Notes under the pieces: model-generated
Told to the model about the DNA's origin: nothing
Database searches by the model: none
The model's input: the letters and a program-made list of their open reading frames with translations, nothing else
Translations under genes and position numbers: made by a program
NCBI RefSeq assembly: GCF_001038485.1
Contig: NZ_LDUE01000063.1
Location: 62,001 to 126,000, forward strand
DNA length: 64,000 nucleotides
Origin: Ornithinibacillus californiensis
Lineage (GTDB): Bacteria; Bacillota; Bacilli; Bacillales; Amphibacillaceae
Direction: 5' to 3'
Shown here: positions 25,300 through 34,263 of the stretch, one piece after another
Layout: each line of letters begins with the position of its first letter
How positions within the stretch are numbered: the stretch's first letter is position 1

Positions 25300-25911
25300 A
25301 TGAAACAAGAAAAGTTAATAAGAAAGTTTGATAGGCAAGCTGATATGTATGAGAAAAATAGTAATAACCCAACCCTTTCTACTTGGAGAAAGAAAATTAT
25401 TAAGGATGCTAGTGGACGTGTACTCGAAGTAGGTATTGGGACAGGAGCAAATTTCTTTCACTACGATAAGAGTAAAGTAGAGGAAGTAATTGGTGTTGAC
25501 TTTAGCTTTGAGATGATTAAACGTGCAGAACAAGCAGCACGAGCTAATCAATTACCAGCAAAGTTTATACAGCAGGATTTAGATAATTTATATTTGGAAT
25601 CTAACTCGGTTGATAGTATTGTTTCTACGCTTACGGTTTGTGGATACCCAGATCCAATAACTACTTTAAATAAATATAATGACTGGTGCCGAGAGGATGG
25701 AAAATTACTTTTTATGGAGCATAGTTTAAGTTCAAATTCTTTTTTGTCGGTAACACAAAAGGTAGTAGATCCATTATGTAAGAAGATTGCAGGTTGTCAT
25801 TGTAATCGTGACATAATCAATCTGATAGACAAATCTGATTTACAGATAGAAAAAGTAGAGAGGTATTGGTCAGGAATTCTTTGTTTAATTTGGGCTAAAC
25901 CAAAGAAATAA
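25300..25911 (+). CDS. Class I SAM-dependent methyltransferase
   Basis: A 203-residue Rossmann-fold methyltransferase. Motif I is LEVGIGTGANF (about 43-53), followed by the acidic GVDFSFEMI loop and post-motif STLTVCGYPD. The length and the EHS near motif III resemble UbiE/phospholipid N-methyltransferase-like enzymes, but the acceptor is unknown. Start ATG behind TAGGAG. Confidence 0.85.
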   Translation: MKQEKLIRKFDRQADMYEKNSNNPTLSTWRKKIIKDASGRVLEVGIGTGANFFHYDKSKVEEVIGVDFSFEMIKRAEQAARANQLPAKFIQQDLDNLYLESNSVDSIVSTLTVCGYPDPITTLNKYNDWCREDGKLLFMEHSLSSNSFLSVTQKVVDPLCKKIAGCHCNRDIINLIDKSDLQIEKVERYWSGILCLIWAKPKK

Positions 25912-25942
25912 CATTAGAAAACTTCAAGTTGGAGGATAAGTA

Positions 25943-26257
25943 GTGACACCATTTACAGAAAGAGTTATCAATATCATTCAACAAATACCTGAAGGAAAGG
26001 TGATGACTTACGGCCAGATTGCAAGACTGGCAGGTAGTTCAAGAGGAGCACGACAGGTAGTTCGAATTCTTCATTCCATGAGTAAGAAATATAACCTCCC
26101 ATGGCATCGGGTAATTAATGCAAAAGGTCAAGTGGCTTTGAGAGATGAGGCATCTTATCAAGAACAAATTCTAATTTTAGAATCTGAAGGTGTAGATATT
26201 GGGTTAAAAGATGAAATAAATTTAGAGTTATTTCAATGGCATCCAGAAGAACAATAG
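25943..26257 (+). CDS. Alkyltransferase-like protein (ATL)
   Basis: A 104-residue protein with the O6-methylguanine-DNA methyltransferase DNA-binding fold, but the active-site PCHRV is PWHRV (53-57). The reactive Cys is Trp, which defines alkyltransferase-like proteins. These bind O6-alkylguanine, flip it out and hand the lesion to nucleotide excision repair rather than repairing it themselves. Tyr23 and the helix-turn-helix SSRGARQVVR with the Arg finger are present. Start GTG 25943 behind GGAGG. Confidence 0.9.
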   Translation: MTPFTERVINIIQQIPEGKVMTYGQIARLAGSSRGARQVVRILHSMSKKYNLPWHRVINAKGQVALRDEASYQEQILILESEGVDIGLKDEINLELFQWHPEEQ

Positions 26258-26285
26258 AAATGAAAAGGAAAAGAGGAGCAGTTAC

Positions 26286-27113
26286 ATGGATGCATTAAAG
26301 CCTATTAAAAGAAGTCCTCTTAGAATTTACTTAGGGAAAAAATATTATCGGTTAAAGCGTTATCGTGAATGGTTTGCTGGTAATATAAATTATGCAACTA
26401 ATAAGGATGATGAATTATTACAGCATATAGCCTTCACTCATAAAACCTTACTCCTGAGAGAATTAAAAGACGTTGATATGTGGTTGCAACATAATAAAGT
26501 ACATAACCTTAAGGTAGCTACTAAGACATTAACTAATATAGTAATTAGACCAGGAGAAACATTCTCCTATTGGAGACTATTAGGAAATACAACGAGAAGA
26601 AAAGGTTATATTGAAGGCATGATACTACATTACGGTAAAGTAAAAACAGGAGTAGGAGGCGGACTTTGCCAGTTATCTAATTTAATCTATTGGATGACAC
26701 TCCATACCCCGCTTACGGTTACAGAGAGATACCGCCATAGTTATGACGTGTTCCCAGATTCTAATCGAACACAACCATTTGGAAGTGGTGCAACATGTGC
26801 TTACAATTATCTCGATTTACAAATTAAGAATGAAACAGATCATACCTATCAGCTAATGGTGTATGTCGATGAAACGCATCTAGTGGGTGAATGGTGGTCT
26901 AATGTCCCACCATTATATAAATATAAAATATATGAAAAAAATCATTTATTTACGAAAGAATATTGGGGCGGATATGTAAGGCATAATCGAATCCATCGTA
27001 AAGTTCTAAGCCAGGAAGGAAAGCTGGTGAAGGATGAGTTTGTTACTGAAAATCACGCCATTATGATGTATGAGCCGCTGCTAGATGAACCTCAGATGAC
27101 TAATAAGGAGTAA
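26286..27113 (+). CDS. VanW family protein
   Basis: A 275-residue VanW-domain protein (ETFSYWRLLGNTTRRKGY, then GVGGGLCQLSNLIYW and RHSYDVFPDSNRTQPFG). VanW is found in some vancomycin-resistance clusters, but most family members, like this one, sit apart from van genes and their role is unknown. No signal peptide is seen. The upstream gene is 28 bp away in the same direction. Confidence 0.85.
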   Translation: MDALKPIKRSPLRIYLGKKYYRLKRYREWFAGNINYATNKDDELLQHIAFTHKTLLLRELKDVDMWLQHNKVHNLKVATKTLTNIVIRPGETFSYWRLLGNTTRRKGYIEGMILHYGKVKTGVGGGLCQLSNLIYWMTLHTPLTVTERYRHSYDVFPDSNRTQPFGSGATCAYNYLDLQIKNETDHTYQLMVYVDETHLVGEWWSNVPPLYKYKIYEKNHLFTKEYWGGYVRHNRIHRKVLSQEGKLVKDEFVTENHAIMMYEPLLDEPQMTNKE

Positions 27114-27115
27114 TA

Positions 27116-27150
27116 ATAAGCACCCATCGATTAAGGTAGGTGCTTATGTT
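27116..27150. terminator. Convergent-gene terminator
   Basis: ATAAGCACC and GGTGCTTAT arms between the convergent vanW-type and luxR-type genes; T-runs are short. Confidence 0.6.
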
Positions 27151-27153
27151 CTA

Positions 27154-28242
27154 TTAATCTACTAATCCCATACGAAAAGCCATTGAGATAATTTGAGTTC
27201 TGTTCTTCGCTCTTAATTTGGTCATGAGAGTCTGAATATAGTCCCTTACTGTATATTCGCTTAAAAACAAGAGTTCGGCCATTTCTTTATTTCTATATCC
27301 CTCTGATAGGAGATGCAAAATAGCTAATTCTTTATCCGATAATTCTAACGGGTATTTTATCCCTTTACCAAGTTGTTTTCTAGATAAATACATACCTAAC
27401 CGTTTGCCGGCAATTTCTAGTATATCAAGGAATAGCTTTGTACATTCGAAACTTTCACCACGTTGATCCAATGTAACCCAACCATATAATTGTTGTTCAT
27501 GAATTATCGGTATAAAGATGATAGAAGACAGGTTAAACCATTCAATAGCAACTTGTTGCACGTAAGGATCTGGTTTCTTTAGGAATAACGGTCTTTTGAG
27601 TGAAAAAACTGGTTCGGTTTCAATCTTCCCCCTCAATAATTGTACTTTTTCTAATTCCTCACCGATAACCCCTGAAAATTCCTTTAACCATGGATTATAA
27701 CTGATAAATACACACCGTTTAAATCCAAAAATCTCTTCTACACGAGTAATTAGATATGGTAAATCATCTATGCCGTTGCATTGAATAAGACTTTCATTGA
27801 AAGAGTCTAACTGAAGCATATACTTTTTCTTTTCTTCCATTGCCTTAGGGGGATTTTCAATCCATTTTAAGTAAGATGTAATAATTTTATTTCGCAACTC
27901 CTGATGTAATGAAACGAGTTCATCCTTATAGGGATGATTTTGTTGAGTAATCACGTTTTGAAAAGATTCCTGAAATATTTTCAGAAATACATGTGATGTT
28001 GAAACCGACAAATCATTACTATGCATTTGAATCCAATGGGATAAAGCCTCTTCTTCTATCCTAGTACTTTTTAACTGAGTCATTAAAAATAATATAAAAG
28101 CTGACATGATATGCCTAAGTTGCTGTTTTTGATTTTTATCTAATTCATTATTTTTCTCTAGAAGTACCAATGCATTCTTCATCAGTTCATCTCGATAGAT
28201 TTTATTAAATAATAAGTATTGGAATTCTATTCTTTTCATCAT
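27154..28242 (-). CDS. LuxR family regulator with GAF-like sensor
   Basis: A 362-residue regulator. The C-terminal ~60 residues form a LuxR/GerE helix-turn-helix (LSDKELAILHLLSEGYRNKEMA, FLSEYTVRDYIQTLMTKLRAKNR). A GAF-like segment precedes it at about 150-290, and the N-terminus is helical. No response-regulator receiver domain is present, so it probably senses a small molecule directly. It is divergent from the hydroxyacyl-CoA dehydrogenase gene and may regulate it (inference). Confidence 0.8.
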   Translation of the reverse strand: MMKRIEFQYLLFNKIYRDELMKNALVLLEKNNELDKNQKQQLRHIMSAFILFLMTQLKSTRIEEEALSHWIQMHSNDLSVSTSHVFLKIFQESFQNVITQQNHPYKDELVSLHQELRNKIITSYLKWIENPPKAMEEKKKYMLQLDSFNESLIQCNGIDDLPYLITRVEEIFGFKRCVFISYNPWLKEFSGVIGEELEKVQLLRGKIETEPVFSLKRPLFLKKPDPYVQQVAIEWFNLSSIIFIPIIHEQQLYGWVTLDQRGESFECTKLFLDILEIAGKRLGMYLSRKQLGKGIKYPLELSDKELAILHLLSEGYRNKEMAELLFLSEYTVRDYIQTLMTKLRAKNRTQIISMAFRMGLVD

Positions 28243-28377
28243 TCACCTACATTTGTATGATTATATTTCCTTATATTTCCCTATGAATATAGGTACATTA
28301 TGGCATAAAAGTCCTATAAAATAAAATAGTAAACTGTTATTTACATAGACTATTATTAGGGACAAAGGGGAATGATT

Positions 28378-29271
28378 ATGGATTACAATAAAGTTTTAGT
28401 TGCTGGAAGTGGCGTATTAGGTAGCCAAATCGCTTTTCAAACTGCATTCTTTGGATATGATGTAAATGTTTACGATATCAATGAAGAGGCTATTCAAGCA
28501 GCAAAAGAACGTCTAACTAAATTGAAAGCGATTTACGCAGACTATTTTAATAGTGAGGAAAAAGCAGAATTAGCGTACGGTCGTTTATCTTTTAGTGCGG
28601 ACTTAGCGGAGTCTGTTTCAAATGTAGATTTAGTAATTGAAGCTGTGCCTGAAGTAGTACAAATTAAACAAGATTTTTACAACAAACTTGCTACTGTAGC
28701 ACCAGAGAAAACCGTATTTGCTTCTAACTCATCTACAATGTTACCGAGTCAATTTGCTGAGTTTACTGGTCGTCCAGAGAAATTTCTAGCATTACATTTT
28801 GCTAACTCTATCTGGAAAAATAACACTGCAGAAATTATGGGACATGCAGGTACTGACATTAAATATACAGAGGAAGTTACTGAATTTGCTCGTACAATTG
28901 GTATGATTCCATTTGTTGTGAAGAAAGAGCAACCGGGTTATATCTTAAACTCATTATTAGTACCATTCCTAAATGCTGGTCTATCGCTTTGGGCTAATGA
29001 TATTGCAGAGCCACAAACCATTGATAAAAACTGGATGATCTCTACAGGCTCACCACATGGTCCATTCGCTATTCTTGATATTGTTGGTATGGAAACTCCA
29101 TATAACTTAAATCTAGCAAAATCAGAATTAGATCCGAATTATAAATTAATTGCAGAAAAACTAAAAAAAGAAATGATTGACCAAGGGAAAATGGGACAAG
29201 CAACTGGTGAAGGTTTCTACACATATCCGAACCCAGCATTCGCAGACCCAGATTTCTTAAAACAAAACTAA
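28378..29271 (+). CDS. 3-hydroxyacyl-CoA dehydrogenase family protein
   Basis: A 297-residue NAD-dependent dehydrogenase with GSGVLG in the N-terminal Rossmann fold (about 10-15), ASNSSTMLPSQFA, ALHFANSIWKN, and the C-terminal helical domain with GFYTYPNP. It oxidises a 3-hydroxyacyl-CoA or similar 3-hydroxy acid. The family's His-Glu pair is present as His near HFAN and a downstream Glu. Of two adjacent ATGs I chose 28378, the better distance from AAGGGG. Confidence 0.85.
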   Translation: MDYNKVLVAGSGVLGSQIAFQTAFFGYDVNVYDINEEAIQAAKERLTKLKAIYADYFNSEEKAELAYGRLSFSADLAESVSNVDLVIEAVPEVVQIKQDFYNKLATVAPEKTVFASNSSTMLPSQFAEFTGRPEKFLALHFANSIWKNNTAEIMGHAGTDIKYTEEVTEFARTIGMIPFVVKKEQPGYILNSLLVPFLNAGLSLWANDIAEPQTIDKNWMISTGSPHGPFAILDIVGMETPYNLNLAKSELDPNYKLIAEKLKKEMIDQGKMGQATGEGFYTYPNPAFADPDFLKQN

Positions 29272-29276
29272 TCAAA

Positions 29277-29315
29277 AATGCGATAACAATCGAGAAGTTG
29301 TTATCGCATTTTCTT
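29277..29315. terminator. Bidirectional terminator
   Basis: AATGCGATAACAA and TTGTTATCGCATT, a 13-bp perfect stem with TTCTT after and an A-run before, between convergent genes. Confidence 0.85.
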
Positions 29316-29316
29316 A

Positions 29317-30873
29317 TTAAAATATTTTCGTTGTCCAATCCTCGCAATTCCACTTATCCGTTACTATATCTTCGTAGAATTCTGGTTCGTGGGAGATTAG
29401 AAGAACACTACCTTTGAATTCCTTCAATGCACGCTTTAACTCGACTTTCGCATCGTGATCTAAGTGATTCGTTGGCTCATCAAGAACTAATAAATTAGTT
29501 TCTTGATTAATCAATTTACACAAGCGTACCTTTGCTTTCTCACCACCACTTAAGACTTGAACCTTACTTTCAATATGCTTCGTAGTTAGTCCACATTTTG
29601 CAAGGGCTGCGCGAACTTCATATTGTGTAAAGTGAGGGAATTCCTCCCATACTTCTTCTATACAAGTATTAGTGTTAACTGTTTTAATCTCTTGTTCGAA
29701 ATAACCAATATGCAAGTTGTCTCCACGTTCTACGGTACCTGATACTGGTGGGATTTCTCCTAATATACTTCTTAACAAGGTGGTTTTACCAATTCCATTA
29801 GCACCATATAGGGCAATTTTTTGTCCGCGTTCCATTGACAAGTTTAATGGGCGAGATAATGGTTCATTATAGCCGATTACAAGGTCTTTTGTTTCGAATA
29901 GATATTTGCTTGGAGTTCTTGCTTCCTTAAAGCGGAATTCTGGCTTTGGCTTCTCAGCATCAAGTTCAATAACATCCATCTTGTCCAATTTTTTCTGACG
30001 AGATTGTGCCATTCTTGCTGTAGCAGCATTTGCTTTATTACGTGCAACAAAGTCTTTCAAATGTGCAATTTCTTTTTGTTGCTTTTTAAATGCTGCAACT
30101 TGTTGTTGTTTCTTTAATTCGTGTAAGCGTAAGAATTCATCATAATCCCCAGGATATCTAGTTAATTCTAGGTTTTCCATATGGTAAATCAAATTAACTA
30201 CACTATTTAGAAATGGAATGTCATGGGATATTAATATAAAAGCATTATCGTAATTTTGTAAATATGTTTTTAGCCATTCAATATGCTCGACATCTAGATA
30301 GTTTGTTGGTTCATCAAGTAACAATATTTCGGGTTTCTCTAGAAGAAGTTTTGCTAATAATACTTTTGTACGTTGTCCACCACTTAGGTCATGAACATCC
30401 CGTTCTAGCCCAAAGTCATTTAACCCAAGTCCATTAGCAACTTCATCTACCTTTGCATCAATTGTGTAGAAGTCATTATTCGTCAGTGAATCCTGCATTC
30501 GACCAGTTTCTTCTAATAGCTTTTCTAACTCTTCAGGGGATGCCTCACCCATTTTAGCAAATAGCAGATTCATTTCCTCTTCCATATCATATAAATACTG
30601 AAAAGCTGTTCGTAATACATCTCTTATAGACATACCTTGATTTAGAACGGCATGTTGATCTAAATAGCCAACCCGTACATGCTTGGCCCAAGAGATATTA
30701 CCAGCATCCGGTTGTAATTTACCAGTGATAATATTCATAAAAGTGGACTTACCTTCACCATTAGCTCCAATTAGTCCAATATGTTCTCCTTGTAATAAAC
30801 GAAATGATACATTTTCTAATATCGCACGATCACCAAAACCGTGACTTAAATTTTGAACTGTAAGTAAACTCAT
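29317..30873 (-). CDS. yfmM: ABC-F family ATPase, YfmM type
   Basis: A 518-residue soluble protein with two ABC domains, each with Walker A (GANGEGKST; GANGIGKTT), signature (LSGGQRTK; LSGGEKAK) and Walker B (LLLDEPTNYLD; LVLDEPTNHLD), joined by the charged ABC-F linker. No membrane segments. The N-terminus MSLLTVQNLSHGFGDRAI agrees with B. subtilis YfmM as I remember it. ABC-F proteins act on the ribosome to relieve stalled translation or confer antibiotic protection. The start at 30873 is set by AGGTG; an upstream GTG is less likely. Confidence 0.9.
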   Translation of the reverse strand: MSLLTVQNLSHGFGDRAILENVSFRLLQGEHIGLIGANGEGKSTFMNIITGKLQPDAGNISWAKHVRVGYLDQHAVLNQGMSIRDVLRTAFQYLYDMEEEMNLLFAKMGEASPEELEKLLEETGRMQDSLTNNDFYTIDAKVDEVANGLGLNDFGLERDVHDLSGGQRTKVLLAKLLLEKPEILLLDEPTNYLDVEHIEWLKTYLQNYDNAFILISHDIPFLNSVVNLIYHMENLELTRYPGDYDEFLRLHELKKQQQVAAFKKQQKEIAHLKDFVARNKANAATARMAQSRQKKLDKMDVIELDAEKPKPEFRFKEARTPSKYLFETKDLVIGYNEPLSRPLNLSMERGQKIALYGANGIGKTTLLRSILGEIPPVSGTVERGDNLHIGYFEQEIKTVNTNTCIEEVWEEFPHFTQYEVRAALAKCGLTTKHIESKVQVLSGGEKAKVRLCKLINQETNLLVLDEPTNHLDHDAKVELKRALKEFKGSVLLISHEPEFYEDIVTDKWNCEDWTTKIF

Positions 30874-31061
30874 AATCTGTAACACCTTTTCCTTCCTAGT
30901 ACATTCTTTCTTATTATACGGCTCAAGTTGGAAAAGTGGTAGGGGATTATTTATAAAAATAGGAGTTAATTACTATTTTTAATATCAGATATTAGTACTT
31001 GGTATAATTATTTATTCGATGTATAATTATTTATAAATAAGTAAATGGAGTGGGACTATTT

Positions 31062-31910
31062 ATGGCTAAAAAGAAAATTGCATTTGTAACAGATAGTACC
31101 GTTTTCTTAACGGAGGACTTAAAACACCATCCTGATGTCTTTGTAGTGCCAATTGTTATTATTTCAGAAGGCAAAGAATATGAGGACGGTATAGAGTTAT
31201 CAACAGAGCAACTGTATGAAATGATTCGTACAGAAAAGGAAGTACCCAAGACCTCCCAACCTAATGTTGGTAAATTTATAGAATTATATGAGAGATTGAA
31301 AGAAGAATATGAGCAAGTGATAGCCATTCATGTCTCTTCAAAGTTAAGTGGAACTATTTCGAGTTCTAAAGCAGGCATGGAGCAAGCTGATTTAGATGTA
31401 GAGATAATCGATTCACATTCCTTATCTTTTGCAATCACTTTCCTGTTGGAACAGGGGATTGAACTTGTAAAACAAGGTAAGGATGCTAAAGAGATTGGAG
31501 AATATTTACGAGAGAAGGCAAATCGTCATAGGAACCTTATATTATTAGATACGTTAGAGCAATTATTCAAAGGTGGAAGATTGTCAGGTGCTCAATTTGT
31601 GATCGGTAATCTTTTAAGTATAAAACCAATTCTGTCTATAGGAGAAAATGGAGAGCTTGGGGTACTTGAAAGGATCCGTTCGGCTAAGAAAGCCAATCGT
31701 AGATTAATAGAGTTAATCAAAACTTCTTGTGAAGAACACGCTGTTAAGAGAATTGGAATCGCTAATGCAAACGCCCCAGATAAAGCGAATGCACTAAAAA
31801 GTGAATTAGAATCACAAGTTCCGGGCCTAGAAGTTGTAATAGGGGAGGTAAGTTCTTCCTTGGCAGTGCATGCCGGAGAGGGAGCGATAGCGGTATTCTG
31901 GAGTATATAA
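31062..31910 (+). CDS. DegV family protein
   Basis: A 282-residue fatty-acid-binding DegV (FakB-like) protein: the N-terminus KKIAFVTDSTVFL, then PIVIISEGKEYEDG, TSQPNVGKF, IHVSSKLSGT and LEQLFKGGRLSG. FakB proteins present fatty acids to the kinase FakA. The start ATG 31062 follows GGAG by 11 bases; a GTG at 31050 is in frame. Confidence 0.9.
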   Translation: MAKKKIAFVTDSTVFLTEDLKHHPDVFVVPIVIISEGKEYEDGIELSTEQLYEMIRTEKEVPKTSQPNVGKFIELYERLKEEYEQVIAIHVSSKLSGTISSSKAGMEQADLDVEIIDSHSLSFAITFLLEQGIELVKQGKDAKEIGEYLREKANRHRNLILLDTLEQLFKGGRLSGAQFVIGNLLSIKPILSIGENGELGVLERIRSAKKANRRLIELIKTSCEEHAVKRIGIANANAPDKANALKSELESQVPGLEVVIGEVSSSLAVHAGEGAIAVFWSI

Positions 31911-31914
31911 AGTA

Positions 31915-31950
31915 ACGACATAGGCCATGAATTGCCTATGTCGTTTTGCT
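31915..31950. terminator. Bidirectional terminator
   Basis: ACGACATAGGC and GCCTATGTCGT with an 8-base loop and TTTTGCTTTTT after. Confidence 0.85.
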
Positions 31951-31952
31951 TT

Positions 31953-32267
31953 TTATTCTTTATGGTAGGTTAGATATTGATAATTTTCGGTAGGGACACG
32001 ACTAATGATGTTTCCTTCTGCATCCTTATGAATGACATATTCCTGATAAGTTTCTACGATGTTTCCGTCGATTTCTTTCATGTCCTCCAGAACAAATTCT
32101 AACGAACTAGCTACTGAACGCTGAACGATCTGAGCATCTGCATCTACGGATTCATCATTCGGCATTTGATAATAAATGGAATCTTCACTCGAAGGTGGAG
32201 GAGAGTCTAGCATTGCAGCTATTCCGATAATTAAGATTGCACCAATGAAGGCTAGCTTTGTTTTCAT
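31953..32267 (-). CDS. Small membrane-anchored hypothetical protein
   Basis: A 104-residue protein with an N-terminal hydrophobic segment (about 5-19) without a lipobox, so it is anchored or secreted. The rest is acidic and soluble. I do not recognise the family. Start ATG behind AGGAG. Confidence 0.6.
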   Translation of the reverse strand: MKTKLAFIGAILIIGIAAMLDSPPPSSEDSIYYQMPNDESVDADAQIVQRSVASSLEFVLEDMKEIDGNIVETYQEYVIHKDAEGNIISRVPTENYQYLTYHKE

Positions 32268-32379
32268 AGTATTCTCCTTTCTGGTAATCCTGTTATTTAT
32301 GTATATGCAAGTCCCATGTAATTAATGGTAAAATTGGTTAAAATGAAGAGGAACGCAATTTAGGAAGGAGAAGATTCAG

Positions 32380-32853
32380 ATGTACAGAGAGAAAGAAGAC
32401 TTTTTACAGGATTGGAATTTAGCGGTTGATGGTACAGTTCGAGTTCTCGAAGCAATGAAGGATGATAAATTACAACAGTCCATTGAAGAGGGACATAATT
32501 CACTAGGTTGGCTTGGTTGGCATTTAGCAACAGCTTTAGCTTTCTTTGGTGGTCAGATAGGATTAAAAGTCGAAGCGGCTGGAGGTCCAAATGATGTACC
32601 TGGGTGTGCAGCAGATATCGTTGCAGCCTATAAGAAGTCAGCTGAAAATGTAAAAGAAGAGGTAGAAAAGTTAACGGATGAACAACTTGTTGAAACGGTT
32701 GATAGTTTTGGTCGACAAGTGCCTAGAGGTGCTTTATTGCGCTCCATGATTGATCACCAAACACATCACAGAGGTCAAATGACTGTGCTGCTAAGGCAGG
32801 CTGGCTTAAAGGTTCCTGGTGTGATGGGACCAACAAGAGAAGATCAGATGTAA
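32380..32853 (+). CDS. DinB family protein
   Basis: A 157-residue four-helix-bundle DinB/YfiT-like protein. The three metal-binding His are visible: one in LGWHLA (about 50) and two in DHQTHHRGQ (about 128 and 132). DinB-like proteins bind a divalent metal; members act as thiol transferases or have unknown roles. The start ATG 32380 follows AAGGAG. Single gene with its own terminator. Confidence 0.85.
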   Translation: MYREKEDFLQDWNLAVDGTVRVLEAMKDDKLQQSIEEGHNSLGWLGWHLATALAFFGGQIGLKVEAAGGPNDVPGCAADIVAAYKKSAENVKEEVEKLTDEQLVETVDSFGRQVPRGALLRSMIDHQTHHRGQMTVLLRQAGLKVPGVMGPTREDQM

Positions 32854-32858
32854 TGTGG

Positions 32859-32895
32859 AAAAGCAAGACTCGATATTAGGGTTTTGCTTTTTATT
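32859..32895 (+). terminator. Terminator after the dinB-type gene
   Basis: AAAAGCAA and TTGCTTTT arms with further T residues. Confidence 0.65.
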
Positions 32896-32989
32896 TGCTT
32901 CTAATTAGTAATTTACCATCTATATGGATGGTAAATGGATTCTGTGTTAAGATGTAGGAAATAAAAATCTAATGTGAGGGGTTAAAACG

Positions 32990-33373
32990 ATGGCAGAAAC
33001 GGAAAAAGTAACAGTTAATCTTAATGTAGTTGACCTAGGTAAAATTGATTTATTAGTCGAGCAAGGTTTCTTTTCTAATAGAACAGACTTTATTAAGAGC
33101 TCTATCCGTAATCAATTATCAGAGCATTCCCAGGTGGTCGACAAAATAATAACTGATAAAACGTTTACACTAGGTGTAGCGTATTATTCACGTAAAGAGT
33201 TAGAAAAGGTAGTTGCATCTGGTAGAGTCTTAGATATTAAAGTTATTGGCATGTTAGTTTTTGATGAGGATGTTGATAAGGATTTAGTAAGGAAATCAGT
33301 AGGGTCACTGAAGGTTTTAGGAGTATTGCGTGCATCAAGTGAAGTGCGAAAGGCTTTAGAAGGAGTTAAATAG
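32990..33373 (+). CDS. Ribbon-helix-helix (CopG-like) protein
   Basis: A 127-residue protein. The N-terminus has a ribbon-helix-helix pattern (KVTVNLNVVDLGKIDLLVEQG, SNRTDFIKSSIRNQL). Residues 55-127 form an extra domain of unknown type, absent from small antitoxin CopG proteins. It is 9 bp ahead of a metallophosphoesterase gene and clearly co-transcribed. It could be the repressor of that pair. Confidence 0.7.
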   Translation: MAETEKVTVNLNVVDLGKIDLLVEQGFFSNRTDFIKSSIRNQLSEHSQVVDKIITDKTFTLGVAYYSRKELEKVVASGRVLDIKVIGMLVFDEDVDKDLVRKSVGSLKVLGVLRASSEVRKALEGVK

Positions 33374-33382
33374 GAGGATAAA

Positions 33383-34123
33383 ATGGGGGAAAAGTTTGCA
33401 ATCATTACAGATATTCATGGAAACAGTGATGCACTAAAAGCGGTTTTACAGGATATAAAAAAAGATAGCAGTATTGAGCAAATATACTGTTTAGGCGATA
33501 TGGTCGGAATTGGACATGAGACGAATGAGGTTTTAGAGTTACTATTCTCCGAGGAAAATATATCGTTTGTTATGGGGAATCATGACCAGTCTATTTTAAA
33601 TATTATTGATGGAAAGAAGCCCCATAGTAAAGGAATTGAGTTAGAGCACCATGAGTGGATTGCGAAGCACTTAGACGAGAAATATTTAGACCGTCTAACT
33701 ACTATTCCGAAGAAGATAAACACGGTCATAGCAAACAAGAAGGTTTTGTTTGTACACTACCATCTAGATCAAGATGGTAGATTTTTACCTTTGAATACAG
33801 ACCCTACTGGTACGAGTCTGGAGGAAATATATGGACGTACGGATATTGATCTAGTTTGTTTTGGTCATCATCACACCATTCACCACTTTAAGTCGAATAA
33901 GCGGGTCTATTTTAACCCCGGTTCACTTGGTTGCGGACATAAATCTTTTGCGCCATATGGAATTGTACATATAGGGGATGAGGGACAGATAGATATATAT
34001 TTTAAGGAAGTTCTCTATGATAATACCAAGTTTCTGAAATCAATCTATGATACTAAGTTTCCTGCTTATGAGATTGTATTGAAGAACTTTCATGGCAATC
34101 AGCATTTATATATAGTGGATTAG
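33383..34123 (+). CDS. Metallophosphoesterase
   Basis: A 246-residue calcineurin-like phosphoesterase. Motifs in order: DIHGN (9-13), GDMVG (about 38-42), GNHD (about 64-67), HYHLD (about 124-128) and GHHH (about 154-157), giving the dinuclear metal site. The family includes protein and nucleotide phosphatases of the YfcE/PrpA kind. Ribosome site AGGAGG. Forms an operon with the ribbon-helix-helix gene. Confidence 0.85.
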   Translation: MGEKFAIITDIHGNSDALKAVLQDIKKDSSIEQIYCLGDMVGIGHETNEVLELLFSEENISFVMGNHDQSILNIIDGKKPHSKGIELEHHEWIAKHLDEKYLDRLTTIPKKINTVIANKKVLFVHYHLDQDGRFLPLNTDPTGTSLEEIYGRTDIDLVCFGHHHTIHHFKSNKRVYFNPGSLGCGHKSFAPYGIVHIGDEGQIDIYFKEVLYDNTKFLKSIYDTKFPAYEIVLKNFHGNQHLYIVD

Positions 34124-34148
34124 GATTAGATAATAATACCCTACATGA

Positions 34149-34177
34149 AACGCTAGGAAACTCTAGCGTTCTATTTA
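34149..34177 (+). terminator. Terminator
   Basis: AACGCTAG and CTAGCGTT arms, then CTATTTATA; the T-run is weak. Confidence 0.6.
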
Positions 34178-34263
34178 TATGGAGTAAAAATTCTATTTTA
34201 TTGTAACTTATTTTAGATTGAGTCGTCTATAAGAAAACGATTTGAATATGAGAGGTGAAACAG

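Noticed and set aside
26286-27113. Vancomycin-resistance gene cluster
   Set aside because: Only a VanW-domain gene is present; there is no vanHAX, vanS or vanR. VanW alone does not give resistance.
30874-30885. Upstream GTG start for the ABC-F gene
   Set aside because: Its ribosome site would be poorly placed; ATG 30873 gives the usual N-terminus of the family.
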